A stretch of DNA of 44,926 nt, taken from Oribacterium sp. NK2B42. Lineage in GTDB: Bacteria > Bacillota > Clostridia > Lachnospirales > Lachnospiraceae. This document shows, one piece after another, positions 8,525-17,406 of the stretch. Location of the stretch: assembly GCF_000424445.1 (NCBI RefSeq), contig NZ_AUJX01000036.1:1-44926 (forward strand). The letters are read 5' to 3'. Both the position numbers and the translations under genes were made by a program. The notes beneath the pieces are model-generated. The model was given only the letters and a program-made list of their open reading frames with translations, was not told the origin of the DNA and searched no databases. Numbering within the stretch: the stretch's first letter is position 1; each line of letters starts with the position of its first letter.

Positions 8525-9814
8525 TTATCTTTCAAATTCATGAAGGAAGATGCCGGAACGGAGTTTGGGTTCGAACCAGGTTGATTTCGGGGGCATCAGG
8601 AGTTTGTGGTCAGCTACGTCCAGGAGTTCTTTGATGTCTGTCGGATGCATGGCGAAGGCTGCGGCGGGACCGGTTTCCTCAAGCGTTCCGTCCATAACAT
8701 GGCTGTAGGTATGCTGGCTTACACGTTTTTCGAGTTCTTTTAAGCCGCGGATGCCGCCAACGAATTCGATGCATTTGTCTGTTCTTGGATCTCCTATTCC
8801 GAGTAATGGTTCAAGTATCAGATCCTGAAGTATGGAGACGTCAAGGGAGGCAACGGGATCGTTCTTTCGTGCTTCCATAACTTCATCCTTGACACGGAGG
8901 AGGAACCATTCGCCGGATATGTACATGAGCATCTCGCCTTTTACCTTTGGCACGAAGGCTTCCTTTACATTAAATACGGTAAAGTTTTCTTCTATGCTAA
9001 GCATCAGTTCTTCAGGATCATGACCCCGTAAATCCTTTACCACACGGTTATAATCAAGGATCTTTAACTGGTCATCAGGGAACAGAACGGAAAGGAAGAA
9101 GTTGAATTCTTCGTTTCCGGAATAGTCCGGATGTTCTTCTCTTCTTTTAAGTCCTACTTTTACGGCGCTGGCTGCACGGTGATGACCGTCTGCAATGTAG
9201 GTAGCGGGAACCTCTGAAAATTCCTTTTCAAGCCGGTCAACGATGAATCTGTCTGAAATCACCCACACTCTGTGTCTTATGCCGTCTTCCGAAACAAAAT
9301 CATAGACAGCATCGCTTTTTTTGACATCATTTACTATTTCAGAGATTTCTTTTTTCTCCCTGTAGGCAAGGAAGATGGGTCCTGTCTGACAGGAGCAGGT
9401 ATCTACATGTCTTATGCGGTCCTGTTCTTTTTCTTCCACTGTGTTTTCATGCTTTTTACATACTCCGTTAAGATAGTCATCAATGGAACTCAGGGCTGCG
9501 ATTCCGGTCTGGGTACGTCCCTCCATAGTGAGCTCATATACGTAGAAGCAGGCTTCATCATCTCTTATATAAGTACCGTCTTTTATTCTTTCGGAAAGGA
9601 GCTCTGAGGCTTTTTTATAAACCTCGGGAGCATACATATCCTGATCCTCAGGAAACTGCGTTTCCGGTCTATCAATGTTTAAAAAGGAAAGCGGGTGACC
9701 CTTGACTGCTTCCCTTGCTTCTGCTCTTGAGTAAACGTCGTAAGGAAGTGCCGCTACCTCACTTACAACATCGATATTTGGTCTAATGGCTTTGAAAGGC
9801 TTGACTGTTGCCAT
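8525..9814 (-). CDS. DUF1015 family protein, serine-biosynthesis associated
   Basis: A 429-residue cytosolic protein of the DUF1015 family (COG4198). Features include the N terminus ATVKPFKAIRP, ALPYDVYSR, GPIFLAYREK and ATYIADGHHRAASAV; the DGHHR signature resembles the nucleotide-binding motif of ParB-like and SerK-like serine kinases. The start at 9814 is chosen because GGAGG lies 8 nt upstream; the longer frame from a GTG at 9829 would translate through that site. It lies directly downstream of serC and serA, in an organism segment with no serB. I recall pyrophosphate-dependent serine kinase activity being linked to DUF1015-like proteins, but cannot verify it here. A role in phosphoserine-serine conversion is therefore inference. 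Confidence 0.85.
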   Translation of the reverse strand: MATVKPFKAIRPNIDVVSEVAALPYDVYSRAEAREAVKGHPLSFLNIDRPETQFPEDQDMYAPEVYKKASELLSERIKDGTYIRDDEACFYVYELTMEGRTQTGIAALSSIDDYLNGVCKKHENTVEEKEQDRIRHVDTCSCQTGPIFLAYREKKEISEIVNDVKKSDAVYDFVSEDGIRHRVWVISDRFIVDRLEKEFSEVPATYIADGHHRAASAVKVGLKRREEHPDYSGNEEFNFFLSVLFPDDQLKILDYNRVVKDLRGHDPEELMLSIEENFTVFNVKEAFVPKVKGEMLMYISGEWFLLRVKDEVMEARKNDPVASLDVSILQDLILEPLLGIGDPRTDKCIEFVGGIRGLKELEKRVSQHTYSHVMDGTLEETGPAAAFAMHPTDIKELLDVADHKLLMPPKSTWFEPKLRSGIFLHEFER

Positions 9815-9940
9815 ATATCTGTCCTCCACAATCTATAAATCCTTTGCATTACTATGCTGACACTCTAAATTTCGATACCTGATATCGTATCAGATGTCAG
9901 GATATCCTTGCAAGTAAACCTGACTGATGAAATGCCTGCT

Positions 9941-9988
9941 TATCCACCGGGGACGGTTCTCGCCGGCGAGAACCGTCCCCGGTGGATA
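9941..9988. repeat. Family A palindrome, 48 bp, perfect
   Basis: ATCCACCGGGGACGGTTCTC followed by GCCGGC and the exact reverse complement of the first arm, extended by one more T/A pair at the ends. It lies between serA and DUF1015 on the minus strand. It is nearly identical to the 46-bp palindrome at 24379-24424, but the pair at 9962/9967 is G-C here and A-T there. It can form a 24-bp hairpin with no unpaired loop in DNA (a small loop in RNA). It is not needed as a terminator, since a better one lies at 9998-10033. Confidence 0.9.
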
Positions 9989-9993
9989 CTACA

Positions 9994-10033
9994 CAAAAAT
10001 ATCAGCCAGAGAAGCTTTTCTCCGACTGATATT
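9994..10033 (-). terminator. Intrinsic terminator after serA
   Basis: On the minus strand AATATCAG and CTGATATT close an imperfect stem with an inner GAGAAAAG/CTTCTC helix, followed by TTTTTGTG, 23 nt past the serA stop. If efficient, DUF1015 would need readthrough or its own promoter; none is obvious in 9815-9940. Confidence 0.75.
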
Positions 10034-10055
10034 CGTTATTATGTTCTGATCTTTT

Positions 10056-11225
10056 TTATTTAACTTTGCGAACTCTCAGGATTCCTTCGATCTTTCCGAG
10101 GTTTTCAAGCCCGTCGTCTGTGAGATGCTTATCGATATCCATAAGAGTATATGCAAAATTACCCTTTGACTTATTCTGAAGTCCGTCGATATTTATGGAA
10201 GCCTCGCCGAGAGCCTTTGTGATCTGTCCCAGCATGTTAGGAATGTTTCTGTGAAGGATTGCGATACGTCCGCCGCTCTGACAAACTCCCATATCTGTCT
10301 CAGGGAAGTTTACCGAGTTATGGATATTACCGTTATCAAGATAATTCTGAACCTGCTCAACAGCCATAACAGCACAGTTATCTTCTGCTTCTTCTGTGGA
10401 TGCTCCGAGATGAGGAAGAACAACTGCACCCTGCATATTAGCGGATTTAGCATTAGGGAAATCGGTAACGTAGGTCTTTACCTTGCCCTTTGCCAATGCT
10501 TCTGCGATGTCATCGTCATTAACCAGAACATCTCTTGCAAAATTCAGGATATGAACTCCGTCCTTCATTCTGCTGATGGAGTCTCTATTGATCATGCCCT
10601 TGGTTGAATCAAGTGCAGGAACATGAACTGTGATATAGTCTGACTTCTCATAGATTTCATCAACTACTGCTGCGTGATGAACCTTCTGGCTTAATTTCCA
10701 GGCGGAATTTACTGAAAGATATGGATCATAGCCGTAAACATCCATTCCAAGTTCAACTGCGGCATTGGCCACCAGAACGCCGATGGCTCCGAGTCCGATA
10801 ACTCCCAGCTTTTTGCCCCTGATCTCATTTCCCGCAAAATTCTTCTTTGCCTTTTCTGCATTCTTTGCGATGTCAGGGTCAGAGGCATTGGCCTTTATCC
10901 ACTCTGCTCCTCCGATAACATCACGGCTTGCCAGCATGAGACCTGCGATAACCAGTTCCTTAACGGCGTTGGCATTGGCACCCGGTGTGTTGAAAACAAC
11001 GATTCCCTGCTCGGAGCACTTGTCGATAGGGATGTTGTTCACTCCTGCACCGGCACGTCCGATGGCACGAAGAGTCTTCGGAAAATCCATAGCCTTCATG
11101 TCCGCAGAACGTACAAGAACGCCTGCTGCATTATCAATGCTGTCTACAAGTGTATAGCCCTTTCTGAATTTTGTGGTACCGACACGGCTAATGTTATTGA
11201 GGCAAAATATTTCACGATCTTTCAT
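10056..11225 (-). CDS. serA: D-3-phosphoglycerate dehydrogenase
   Basis: SerA oxidises 3-phosphoglycerate to 3-phosphohydroxypyruvate with NAD+, the first committed step of serine synthesis. The 389-residue protein has the NAD-binding glycine motif GVIGLGAIG, followed by the acidic ribose-binding end of the next strand (YGYDPY), a catalytic-domain segment RAIGRAGAGVNNIP, and LPHLGASTEEAEDN with the catalytic histidine. A C-terminal ACT domain (GRIAILHRNIPNMLGQITKALGEASINI) is the usual site of serine feedback. It follows serC by 21 nt, so the two are cotranscribed. The length fits the short type without an extra substrate-binding insertion. Confidence 0.95.
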   Translation of the reverse strand: MKDREIFCLNNISRVGTTKFRKGYTLVDSIDNAAGVLVRSADMKAMDFPKTLRAIGRAGAGVNNIPIDKCSEQGIVVFNTPGANANAVKELVIAGLMLASRDVIGGAEWIKANASDPDIAKNAEKAKKNFAGNEIRGKKLGVIGLGAIGVLVANAAVELGMDVYGYDPYLSVNSAWKLSQKVHHAAVVDEIYEKSDYITVHVPALDSTKGMINRDSISRMKDGVHILNFARDVLVNDDDIAEALAKGKVKTYVTDFPNAKSANMQGAVVLPHLGASTEEAEDNCAVMAVEQVQNYLDNGNIHNSVNFPETDMGVCQSGGRIAILHRNIPNMLGQITKALGEASINIDGLQNKSKGNFAYTLMDIDKHLTDDGLENLGKIEGILRVRKVK

Positions 11226-11246
11226 GTTATCTCACGACCCTTCCGC

Positions 11247-12329
11247 TTATTTATTGTTCTTTTCAAAATTGTCCATAAACTCTACAAGCTTTTCTACGCC
11301 TTCCTTAGGCATAGCATTGTAGATGGAAGCTCTCATACCGCCTACTGTACGGTGTCCCTTCAGGTTCTTGAAGCCTGCTGCAGAAGCTTCTGCGATGAAC
11401 TTCTTGTCAAGCTCTTCGTTGCCTGTGATAAAAGGAACATTCATAAGAGAACGATCCTTCGGAACCACTGTTCCATGGAACATATTTGAAGCATCCAGGA
11501 AATCGTAGAGAACCTTTGCCTTTTCTTCGTTACGCTCCTTCATAACCGAAAGACCACCCATTTCCTTAAGCCACTTGAATACAAGTCCGCAAATGTAGAT
11601 GTTGTAGCAAGGAGGCGTGTTGTAAAGCGACTTGTTGTCGGCATGGATCTTGTAACGGAGCATGGTAGGAGTTCCGGGAAGAACATCTTCTGTGATGAGG
11701 TCTTCACGGATAACTACTATGGTTACGCCGGCAGGTCCGATATTCTTCTGAACGCCGCCCCAGAGAACACCGTACTTTGAAACGTCCATAGGCTCACTAA
11801 GGAACATGGAAGAAACATCTGAAACCAGTGGCTTGCCCTGTGTGTCAGGAAGCTCCTTGAAGGTAGTTCCGTATATTGTGTTATTCTGGCAAATGTATAC
11901 GTAATCCGCATCGTCAGATATTTTAAGATTTGTAAGATCGGGAATATATGAGAAAGTCTTGTCCGCAGAACTTGCGATGATATTGACTTTTCCGTACATT
12001 TCAGCTTCCTTGGCTGCTTTTTTAGCCCATTGACCTGTAATGATATAGTCTGCAACCTTATTCTTCATAAGGTTCATAGGAACCATGGCGAACTGTGTGT
12101 TTCCGCCTCCCTGAAGGAAAAGTACTTTGTAATTATCAGGTACGTTGAGAAGCTCTCTGAAATCAGCCTCTGCTGTATCTATGATAGCCTGGTAGTCCTT
12201 TGATCTGTGGGACATCTCCATGACTGACATGCCTGATCCATGGTAGTCAAGCATCTCTGCTGCTGCTGTTTTAAGAACCTCCTCCGGTAATACTGCCGGA
12301 CCTGCACTGAAATTGTAAACTCTGCTCAT
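11247..12329 (-). CDS. serC: Phosphoserine aminotransferase
   Basis: SerC converts 3-phosphohydroxypyruvate and glutamate to O-phosphoserine and 2-oxoglutarate using PLP. The 360-residue protein begins MSRVYNFSAGPAVLPEEVL, the family's hallmark N terminus, and contains FLQGGGNTQFAMVPMNL, DVSSMFLSEPMDVSKYG and GGVQKNIGPAGVTIV, whose lysine binds PLP; RTVGGMRASIYNAM near the end binds substrate phosphate. The ATG at 12329 is preferred over 12347 because AAGGGG lies 9 nt before it. It is followed by serA. It has a 322-nt upstream leader from the end of leuB with no recognised riboswitch. Confidence 0.96.
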   Translation of the reverse strand: MSRVYNFSAGPAVLPEEVLKTAAAEMLDYHGSGMSVMEMSHRSKDYQAIIDTAEADFRELLNVPDNYKVLFLQGGGNTQFAMVPMNLMKNKVADYIITGQWAKKAAKEAEMYGKVNIIASSADKTFSYIPDLTNLKISDDADYVYICQNNTIYGTTFKELPDTQGKPLVSDVSSMFLSEPMDVSKYGVLWGGVQKNIGPAGVTIVVIREDLITEDVLPGTPTMLRYKIHADNKSLYNTPPCYNIYICGLVFKWLKEMGGLSVMKERNEEKAKVLYDFLDASNMFHGTVVPKDRSLMNVPFITGNEELDKKFIAEASAAGFKNLKGHRTVGGMRASIYNAMPKEGVEKLVEFMDNFEKNNK

Positions 12330-12651
12330 AATTTGTTTCCCCTTCATTTTATTTTACGGCACCCACCTGTTCCGGCGGAATGTGCAGTATCATTGTCTTT
12401 GATCCATCGAATCAATAAAACATTAATCCGGAGGACCACTCCCCCATAAGCCATAAAACACGCATTTGTCAGATATAACCTGCTTTCATATAAATGTTTT
12501 TTCTGATTTCTTTCGGATATGTGCATAATATAGCACCATTAGACTTTATCGTATATATAAAATATTTTTATGTATTAATAAAGATACATTTACCTGTATG
12601 TGTCCGCAGTAAACATTGGACTCATACAGGTAAATATCTGTTTTATAAAGT
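12330..12651 (-). other. Long intergenic leader between leuB and serC, no recognised gene
   Basis: About 320 nt. The leuB-proximal part is AT-rich and carries the hairpin at 12588-12635; the serC-proximal 120 nt is more GC-rich with short inverted repeats such as GGAG/CTCC and TTCC/GGAA, and the string AGGTGGGTGCCG about 30 nt before serC. This last string only loosely resembles a T-box core (it lacks GGNACC), and I see no specifier loop, so no riboswitch class is called. A 60-codon open frame (12526 to 12344) overlaps the serC start region but has no clear ribosome site. Confidence 0.45.
12588..12635 (-). terminator. Stem-loop after leuB
   Basis: ATTTACCTGTATG pairs perfectly with CATACAGGTAAAT around a 22-nt loop containing a further GTCC/GGAC pairing. 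It starts 17 nt past the leuB stop. No strong U run follows on the minus strand, so it may stabilise the 3' end or terminate weakly. Confidence 0.55.
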
Positions 12652-13746
12652 TCAACCGATCAGCTCTGCGATCTTATCTCCCATTTCATCTGTATGGAGA
12701 AGCTTCAGACCTTCAACGCCTTCTTCCAGGATGTCTCCTGTGCGATAGCCCTGTGCCAATGCCTTCTCCACCGCATTCTCAATGGCATCTGCCTCCTCTG
12801 AAAGATTGAAGGAATATCTGAGAAGCATGGCAGCACTGAGTATCGTTGCCAGAGGATTGGCTATATTCTTTCCTGCAATATCAGGTGCGGATCCGCCTGA
12901 CGGCTCATAAAGGCCGAAGCTGTCCTCACGGAGAGAAGCAGAGGGAAGCATTCCCAGGGATCCTGCAATTTCTGCCATTTCATCGGAAAGAATGTCACCA
13001 AACATGTTCTCTGTTGCTACCACATCAAACTGTGCGGGGTTACGAACCAGCTGCATGGCGGTTGAGTCAACAAGTGCATCCTCCAGAGTCACCTCAGGAT
13101 AGTCCTTTGATACTTCCTTGAATATCTTTCTCCAGAGTCTGGAAGAATCCAGAACATTTGCCTTATCAACAGAGGTAAGTTTCTTTTTTCTCTTTCCGGC
13201 GATTTCAAAGGCTTTTTTTGCTATACGTCTGATCTCATAATCATGATACTCGAGAGTATCGATAGCAACTTCTTCTCCGTTCACGATCTCAGTCTTACGG
13301 GCGCCGAAGTAAAGACCTCCTGTCAGCTCTCTTACCATCATTACATCAAAGCCTTTTTCTGCTATTGATTCTTTAAGAGGACAGGCGTTTTTAAGCTCAG
13401 GATAAAGGTGCGCCGGTCTCAGATTGCAGAACAGTCCCAGAGACTTACGGAGCTTAAGTAATCCTGCTTCCGGGCGCTTGTCTGCAGGAAGTTCATACCA
13501 CTTGGAAACTCCTACTTTTCCTCCTATGGAACCCATAAGTACTGCGTCTGCACTTTTACACTTTTCTATGGTTTCATCTGTAAGGGGGACTCCGTAGGCA
13601 TCTATGGAACAACCGCCCATGAGTACCTTTTCGAAGGTGAAATTGTGGCCGTAAACATTAGCCACCTTTTCAAGTACCTTTTGTGCTTCCCTGACTATTT
13701 CAGGTCCTATTCCGTCCCCCGGAATGGTTACGATCTTGTAATTCAT
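12652..13746 (-). CDS. leuB: 3-isopropylmalate dehydrogenase
   Basis: LeuB oxidatively decarboxylates 3-isopropylmalate to 2-oxoisocaproate with NAD+ in leucine synthesis. The 364-residue protein has the N-terminal [11 protein letters not shown], the GSIGG loop, [10 protein letters not shown] (substrate-binding arginine and the LeuB-typical GGLYFG), [12 protein letters not shown] (metal-binding aspartates) and [13 protein letters not shown] with the NAD-binding region. These distinguish it from isocitrate dehydrogenase. No leuA, leuC or leuD is adjacent, so the leucine genes are scattered or elsewhere. GAGAGG lies 9 nt before the ATG; a TATAAT promoter element lies at 13789-13794. Confidence 0.95.
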   Translation of the reverse strand: MNYKIVTIPGDGIGPEIVREAQKVLEKVANVYGHNFTFEKVLMGGCSIDAYGVPLTDETIEKCKSADAVLMGSIGGKVGVSKWYELPADKRPEAGLLKLRKSLGLFCNLRPAHLYPELKNACPLKESIAEKGFDVMMVRELTGGLYFGARKTEIVNGEEVAIDTLEYHDYEIRRIAKKAFEIAGKRKKKLTSVDKANVLDSSRLWRKIFKEVSKDYPEVTLEDALVDSTAMQLVRNPAQFDVVATENMFGDILSDEMAEIAGSLGMLPSASLREDSFGLYEPSGGSAPDIAGKNIANPLATILSAAMLLRYSFNLSEEADAIENAVEKALAQGYRTGDILEEGVEGLKLLHTDEMGDKIAELIG

Positions 13747-13788
13747 CGGTGTTTTCCTCTCTGTGAATTCGATATAACTATTATATAT

Positions 13789-13794
13789 ATTATA
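13789..13794 (-). promoter_or_regulatory. Probable -10 element for leuB
   Basis: TATAAT on the minus strand about 45 nt upstream of the leuB ATG. The best -35 candidates are GTTTTC at 17 nt spacing or TTGTTT at 19 nt, neither ideal, so the promoter is tentative. The same 220-nt region must also hold the divergent uvrB promoter. Confidence 0.4.
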
Positions 13795-13883
13795 CTACAT
13801 TTCCATAATGAGAAAACAAATATATATACGCTATAACTGATATGATACAATGTGATGTAACAGGCCATGAGCCGTAGGGCCGC

Positions 13884-13927
13884 AAGAGTCAGGGGGCATC
13901 CATTTAAAAGCGGGTCGCCTGACTCTT
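13884..13927. repeat. Family B element with one degenerate arm
   Basis: Outer arms AAGAGTCAGG (13884-13893) and CCTGACTCTT (13918-13927) pair perfectly. Inside the left arm is the family core GGGCATCCATTT; the right side reads AAAAGCGGGTCG instead of its complement, so the inner stem is lost. It lies in the divergent leuB-uvrB region, 43 nt before uvrB, where a terminator for either gene makes no sense; it would lie in the uvrB leader. Confidence 0.75.
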
Positions 13928-13969
13928 GGTCATCATATGCAACAATACAAATAACAAGAGGTTTTATAT

Positions 13970-15964
13970 ATGGAACATCATGAATTTAAACTACACTCTG
14001 ATTATGCGCCTACGGGAGATCAGCCGCAGGCCATTGATCTTTTGGTGGCGGGGTTCAAAGAGGGAAATCAGTTTGAGACGCTGCTGGGTGTTACGGGGTC
14101 CGGTAAGACGTTTACAATGGCAAATGTTATACAGGCGGTAAAGAAGCCGACGCTTATCATTTCACACAACAAGACATTGGCAGCCCAGCTTTATTCCGAG
14201 ATGAAGGAGTTTTTTCCGGAGAATGCGGTGGAGTATTTTGTGTCTTACTATGACTATTATCAGCCGGAGGCTTACGTTCCTTCTACCGACACCTATATCG
14301 AAAAGGACTCGGATATCAATGATGAGATTGATAAACTGAGGAACTCTGCCATGGCTTCTCTTTCAGAGCGGGATGATGTCATCGTGGTTTCTTCCGTTTC
14401 CTGTATCTATGGTCTGGGTGCGCCCACGGAATATCTGAATATGGCGATATCTCTTCGTCCCGGCATGCAGAAGGACAGGGATCAGTTTATAAGACAGCTT
14501 ATAGACATTCAATACAATCGTAATGATATGGATTTTAAGCGTGGTACTTTCCGTGTTATGGGTGATGTGGTAGATGTTTTTCCCGCAAGTGAGGGCGAGG
14601 AAGCTTATCGGGTTGAGTTTTTCGGAGATGAGGTGGACCGCATTACCCGTATTAATGCATTAACCGGCAAGTCCACCGCCACCATGGAACATATCATGAT
14701 ATTCCCGGCGAGTCCTTATGTCATCCCCCAGGAAAAGCTGAATCTTGCCTGCGAGAATATATTAAGCGAGCTTGAGGAACGGGTTAAGTATTTCAAGGAT
14801 AATGACAAGCTTATCGAGGCACAACGCATTTCCGAAAGAACCAATTACGACGTGGAAATGCTTAAGGAGACGGGTTTCTGTTCCGGTATCGAGAACTACA
14901 CGAGACATCTGAATTTTGCAAAGCCCGGGGAGCCGCCTTATACTCTCATGGATTATTTTCCTGATGACTATCTCATCATTATCGATGAGTCGCATGTTAC
15001 TCTTCCGCAGGTAAGGGGTATGTACAATGGAAATCTGTCCAGAAAAACCACTCTTGTAGATTTCGGTTTCAGACTGCCTTCTGCCCTTGATAACCGTCCT
15101 CTAAACTTTGAAGAGTTCGAACAGAAGGTTGATCAGATGCTTTTTGTATCTGCCACTCCCGGTGACTACGAGGCTGATCATGAGCTTTTGAGGGCTGAAC
15201 AGATCATCAGACCTACCGGTCTTCTGGATCCCGAAATAGATGTCCGTCCAACTAAGGGTCAGATTGATGATCTCATTGCTCAGATTCATAAGGAGACTAA
15301 AGCAAATCATAAGATTCTGGTTACAACATTAACCAAGCGTATGGCGGAGGATCTCACGAAATATCTTAAGGATGCAGATATCAGAGTCAAATATCTCCAC
15401 TCGGATATCGACACTTTGGAGCGTGCTTCCATCATAAGGGATATGCGTCTGGATAAGTTTGATGTTCTTGTGGGTATCAATCTTTTGAGGGAGGGTCTGG
15501 ATATTCCCGAGGTTGCATTGGTGGCTATTCTTGATGCCGACAAGGAGGGCTTCCTTCGTTCGGAGACTTCTCTTATCCAGACGGTAGGTCGTGCCGCAAG
15601 AAATTCGGAGGGTCACGTCATCATGTATGCGGATAGTATCACCGACTCCATGAAACGTACCATTGATGAAACTAACAGGCGCCGCAAGGTTCAGATGGCT
15701 TACAATGAGGAGCACAATATTACACCTACCACCATCAAAAAGGCGGTGGCGGAGCTTATCGCTATTTCCAGGGCGGCGGATTCTGATGATAAGACCGGTA
15801 TAAAGAAGGATATCGAGTCCATGAATCATCAGGAGATTGACAAGCTTATCAGGGAGCTTACGAAGAAGATGAGGGCTGCGGCCATGGAGCTCAACTTTGA
15901 GGATGCGGCAAAGTACCGCGACAGGATTGAGGAGATCAGGAAGCGACTCAGCAAGGAAGATTAA
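13970..15964 (+). CDS. uvrB: Excinuclease ABC subunit B
   Basis: UvrB is the damage-verifying helicase-like subunit of nucleotide excision repair; it receives lesions from UvrA and recruits UvrC. The 664-residue protein has Walker [11 protein letters not shown], the beta-hairpin region [11 protein letters not shown] that inserts at the lesion, the DEAH-like box [19 protein letters not shown], the late helicase motifs [13 protein letters not shown] and QTVGRAARN, and a C-terminal UVR domain ([23 protein letters not shown] core) that binds UvrC. AGAGG lies 8 nt before the ATG. It is one of few plus-strand genes; uvrA and uvrC are not in the window. Confidence 0.97.
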   Translation: MEHHEFKLHSDYAPTGDQPQAIDLLVAGFKEGNQFETLLGVTGSGKTFTMANVIQAVKKPTLIISHNKTLAAQLYSEMKEFFPENAVEYFVSYYDYYQPEAYVPSTDTYIEKDSDINDEIDKLRNSAMASLSERDDVIVVSSVSCIYGLGAPTEYLNMAISLRPGMQKDRDQFIRQLIDIQYNRNDMDFKRGTFRVMGDVVDVFPASEGEEAYRVEFFGDEVDRITRINALTGKSTATMEHIMIFPASPYVIPQEKLNLACENILSELEERVKYFKDNDKLIEAQRISERTNYDVEMLKETGFCSGIENYTRHLNFAKPGEPPYTLMDYFPDDYLIIIDESHVTLPQVRGMYNGNLSRKTTLVDFGFRLPSALDNRPLNFEEFEQKVDQMLFVSATPGDYEADHELLRAEQIIRPTGLLDPEIDVRPTKGQIDDLIAQIHKETKANHKILVTTLTKRMAEDLTKYLKDADIRVKYLHSDIDTLERASIIRDMRLDKFDVLVGINLLREGLDIPEVALVAILDADKEGFLRSETSLIQTVGRAARNSEGHVIMYADSITDSMKRTIDETNRRRKVQMAYNEEHNITPTTIKKAVAELIAISRAADSDDKTGIKKDIESMNHQEIDKLIRELTKKMRAAAMELNFEDAAKYRDRIEEIRKRLSKED

Positions 15965-15973
15965 TCATTATTA

Positions 15974-16000
15974 AAGCCGGAGGGGATGACCCTCCGGCTT
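15974..16000. terminator. Bidirectional terminator between uvrB and the RpiR regulator
   Basis: AAGCCGGAGGG pairs perfectly with CCCTCCGGCTT around a 5-nt loop, 10 nt past the uvrB stop and 5 nt past the converging RpiR stop, with short A/T tracts on both sides. Confidence 0.85.
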
Positions 16001-16004
16001 ATTT

Positions 16005-16868
16005 TCAGTTCAAATAGTTTTTGTCCTTCACGGCTTCGGTGGTGCTGTCCCAGATTTGTTTGCATTTTTTGTAGTGGCGACGGTAATACTCACTGTACAT
16101 TACGTCTACAAGGAATAGCTGGGATATTTCAGCGGAGGTGGAACCGTTCTGGAGGTTGCCTTCGTTGGCTCCGCAGAGTAAAAGGATGTCGGCGTACTGG
16201 GTGAGCTGGGATTTTGCGAATCTTGTGATCACCACGGTTTTGGCATTGGCCTTTTTAGCATACTTTGCAATTTCTACTGTATCCTTGGTTGAGCCTGAGT
16301 AGGAAAAGATCAGAGCTACGTCCCTGTCGGTTAGTGTAGATGCCATAATCAGCTGCATATTGACATCCATGTTACATACAACCTTCGGTTCGATACGCAG
16401 GAATTTATTCATGGCTTTCATGGCTGTAAGCATGGAGGTTCCGATTCCGAAGAATACGATCCTTTCTGCTGATGTCATGGCATTCATGACTTCTTTCATC
16501 TGATCGGCATCGATAAGGTTGTAGGTCTCTTTTATTGCAGAAATATTTTCCATGAGAACCTTTTTTGAAAGGTTATCAAAATCATCTTCCAGATCTATAA
16601 CGTCATCATCAGTTGAGGGTATGGCGGTTTCGCCGGATCTCATGCTGAGGGAAAGCATCATTTTGAATTCCTGATATCCCTTCACATTCATGGTCTTGCA
16701 AAATCTGAATACAGACGTATCACCTACATCACAAGCCTCCGCCAAATCTGATATGGACATAAACAATACTTCTCTCGGATGTGCCAGGATATAATCTGCT
16801 ACCTTTTTTTCAGCCTTAGTAAACTGATTATATGCGGAACGAATTTTTGAGATATAATCCTCCTGCAT
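16005..16868 (-). CDS. MurR/RpiR family transcriptional regulator with SIS domain
   Basis: A 287-residue sugar-phosphate-responsive regulator. The N-terminal third is the RpiR helix-turn-helix (FTKAEKKVADYILAHPREVL, then MSISDLAEACDVGDTSVFRFCKTMNVKGYQEFK); the C-terminal part from about residue 120 is an SIS domain (RIVFFGIGTSMLTAMKAMNKF, ALIFSYSGSTKDTVEIAKYAKK), which binds a phosphosugar effector. Its targets are unknown: no sugar-utilisation operon adjoins it, unlike most RpiR genes. GAGAGGAG lies 6 nt before the ATG. It may act on its own upstream region or elsewhere in the genome. Confidence 0.9.
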   Translation of the reverse strand: MQEDYISKIRSAYNQFTKAEKKVADYILAHPREVLFMSISDLAEACDVGDTSVFRFCKTMNVKGYQEFKMMLSLSMRSGETAIPSTDDDVIDLEDDFDNLSKKVLMENISAIKETYNLIDADQMKEVMNAMTSAERIVFFGIGTSMLTAMKAMNKFLRIEPKVVCNMDVNMQLIMASTLTDRDVALIFSYSGSTKDTVEIAKYAKKANAKTVVITRFAKSQLTQYADILLLCGANEGNLQNGSTSAEISQLFLVDVMYSEYYRRHYKKCKQIWDSTTEAVKDKNYLN

Positions 16869-17215
16869 TTCTTTCTCCTCTCAAAAGCCTAAACATTCTA
16901 TAAAACGATACCAAATCCGTCTCCTCCTCATCTGTTAATGCTGATTATCCGACGTAATATCAGATACACAGATGCTAATCTGATCAGAGACAAATGCACA
17001 TCAACAGATCGTGAGACAGATTTATCACACTGATAACATCATAACACTTTCGGAAATTACTTTCAATCTAAAGAGTATTAAAAAATATCACTTTTATTTA
17101 TTGGTGTATATGATTTTTCTTTTTTATATTCAACAAGGAGAGAATCTTTGAGGATTCTTTTGAAACGATGAATTCCGCGCGGCTCCCATGATGAAAAGAC
17201 AAGTCGAGGGCAGTC
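16869..17215. other. Intergenic region with no recognised gene
   Basis: An AT-rich 347-nt stretch between the RpiR gene and the tRNA promoter. It should contain the RpiR promoter, but I see no consensus pair. A small hairpin AGAATC/GATTCT lies near 17142-17161. The only frames with a start are below 15 codons. Confidence 0.5.
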
Positions 17216-17244
17216 TTGTTTTTTAAGTTCAAATGTTTTATACT
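17216..17244 (+). promoter_or_regulatory. Sigma-A-type promoter for tRNA-Arg
   Basis: TTGTTT (17216-17221) and TATACT (17239-17244) are separated by 17 nt. Transcription would start about 20 nt before the mature tRNA, a usual 5' leader length. Confidence 0.6.
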
Positions 17245-17271
17245 CTAGTAGTTCTGAATAGAATAAATTTT

Positions 17272-17344
17272 GTTTCTATAGCTTAACAGGATAGAGCGCA
17301 GGCCTCCGACGCCTGTAGTGACGGTTCGAGTCCGTCTAGGAACA
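17272..17344 (+). tRNA. tRNA-Arg (anticodon CCG)
   Basis: All four arms fold: acceptor GTTTCTA/TAGGAAC (one G-U pair), D stem GCTT/GAGC, anticodon stem CAGGC/GCCTG with loop CTCCGAC (anticodon CCG, reading CGG), and T stem GACGG/CCGTC with loop TTCGAGT. The discriminator is A. CCA is not encoded (ACAC follows), so it must be added enzymatically. A promoter lies upstream and a terminator directly downstream, making a single-gene unit. Confidence 0.95.
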
Positions 17345-17346
17345 CA

Positions 17347-17390
17347 AAGAGAGTCACTCCTTTTTTGAGGAATGACTCTCTCTTTTATTT
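17347..17390. terminator. Terminator after tRNA-Arg and the converging SPFH gene
   Basis: AGAGAGTCACTCC pairs with GGAATGACTCTCT with one mismatch around a T-rich loop, followed by TTTTATTTAT on the plus strand. The minus side reaches the SPFH gene end at 17407, so it can serve both. Confidence 0.85.
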
Positions 17391-17406
17391 ATCAACAATT
17401 CAAATC

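Noticed and set aside
12330-12400. T-box riboswitch for serC
   Set aside because: AGGTGGGTGCCG lacks the conserved GGNACC core, the variable base does not suit tRNA-Ser, and no specifier loop or competing terminator is visible.
12344-12526. A 60-codon minus-strand open frame just before serC as a leader peptide gene
   Set aside because: It has no clear ribosome binding site, no run of serine or other regulatory codons, and a composition unlike the real genes nearby.
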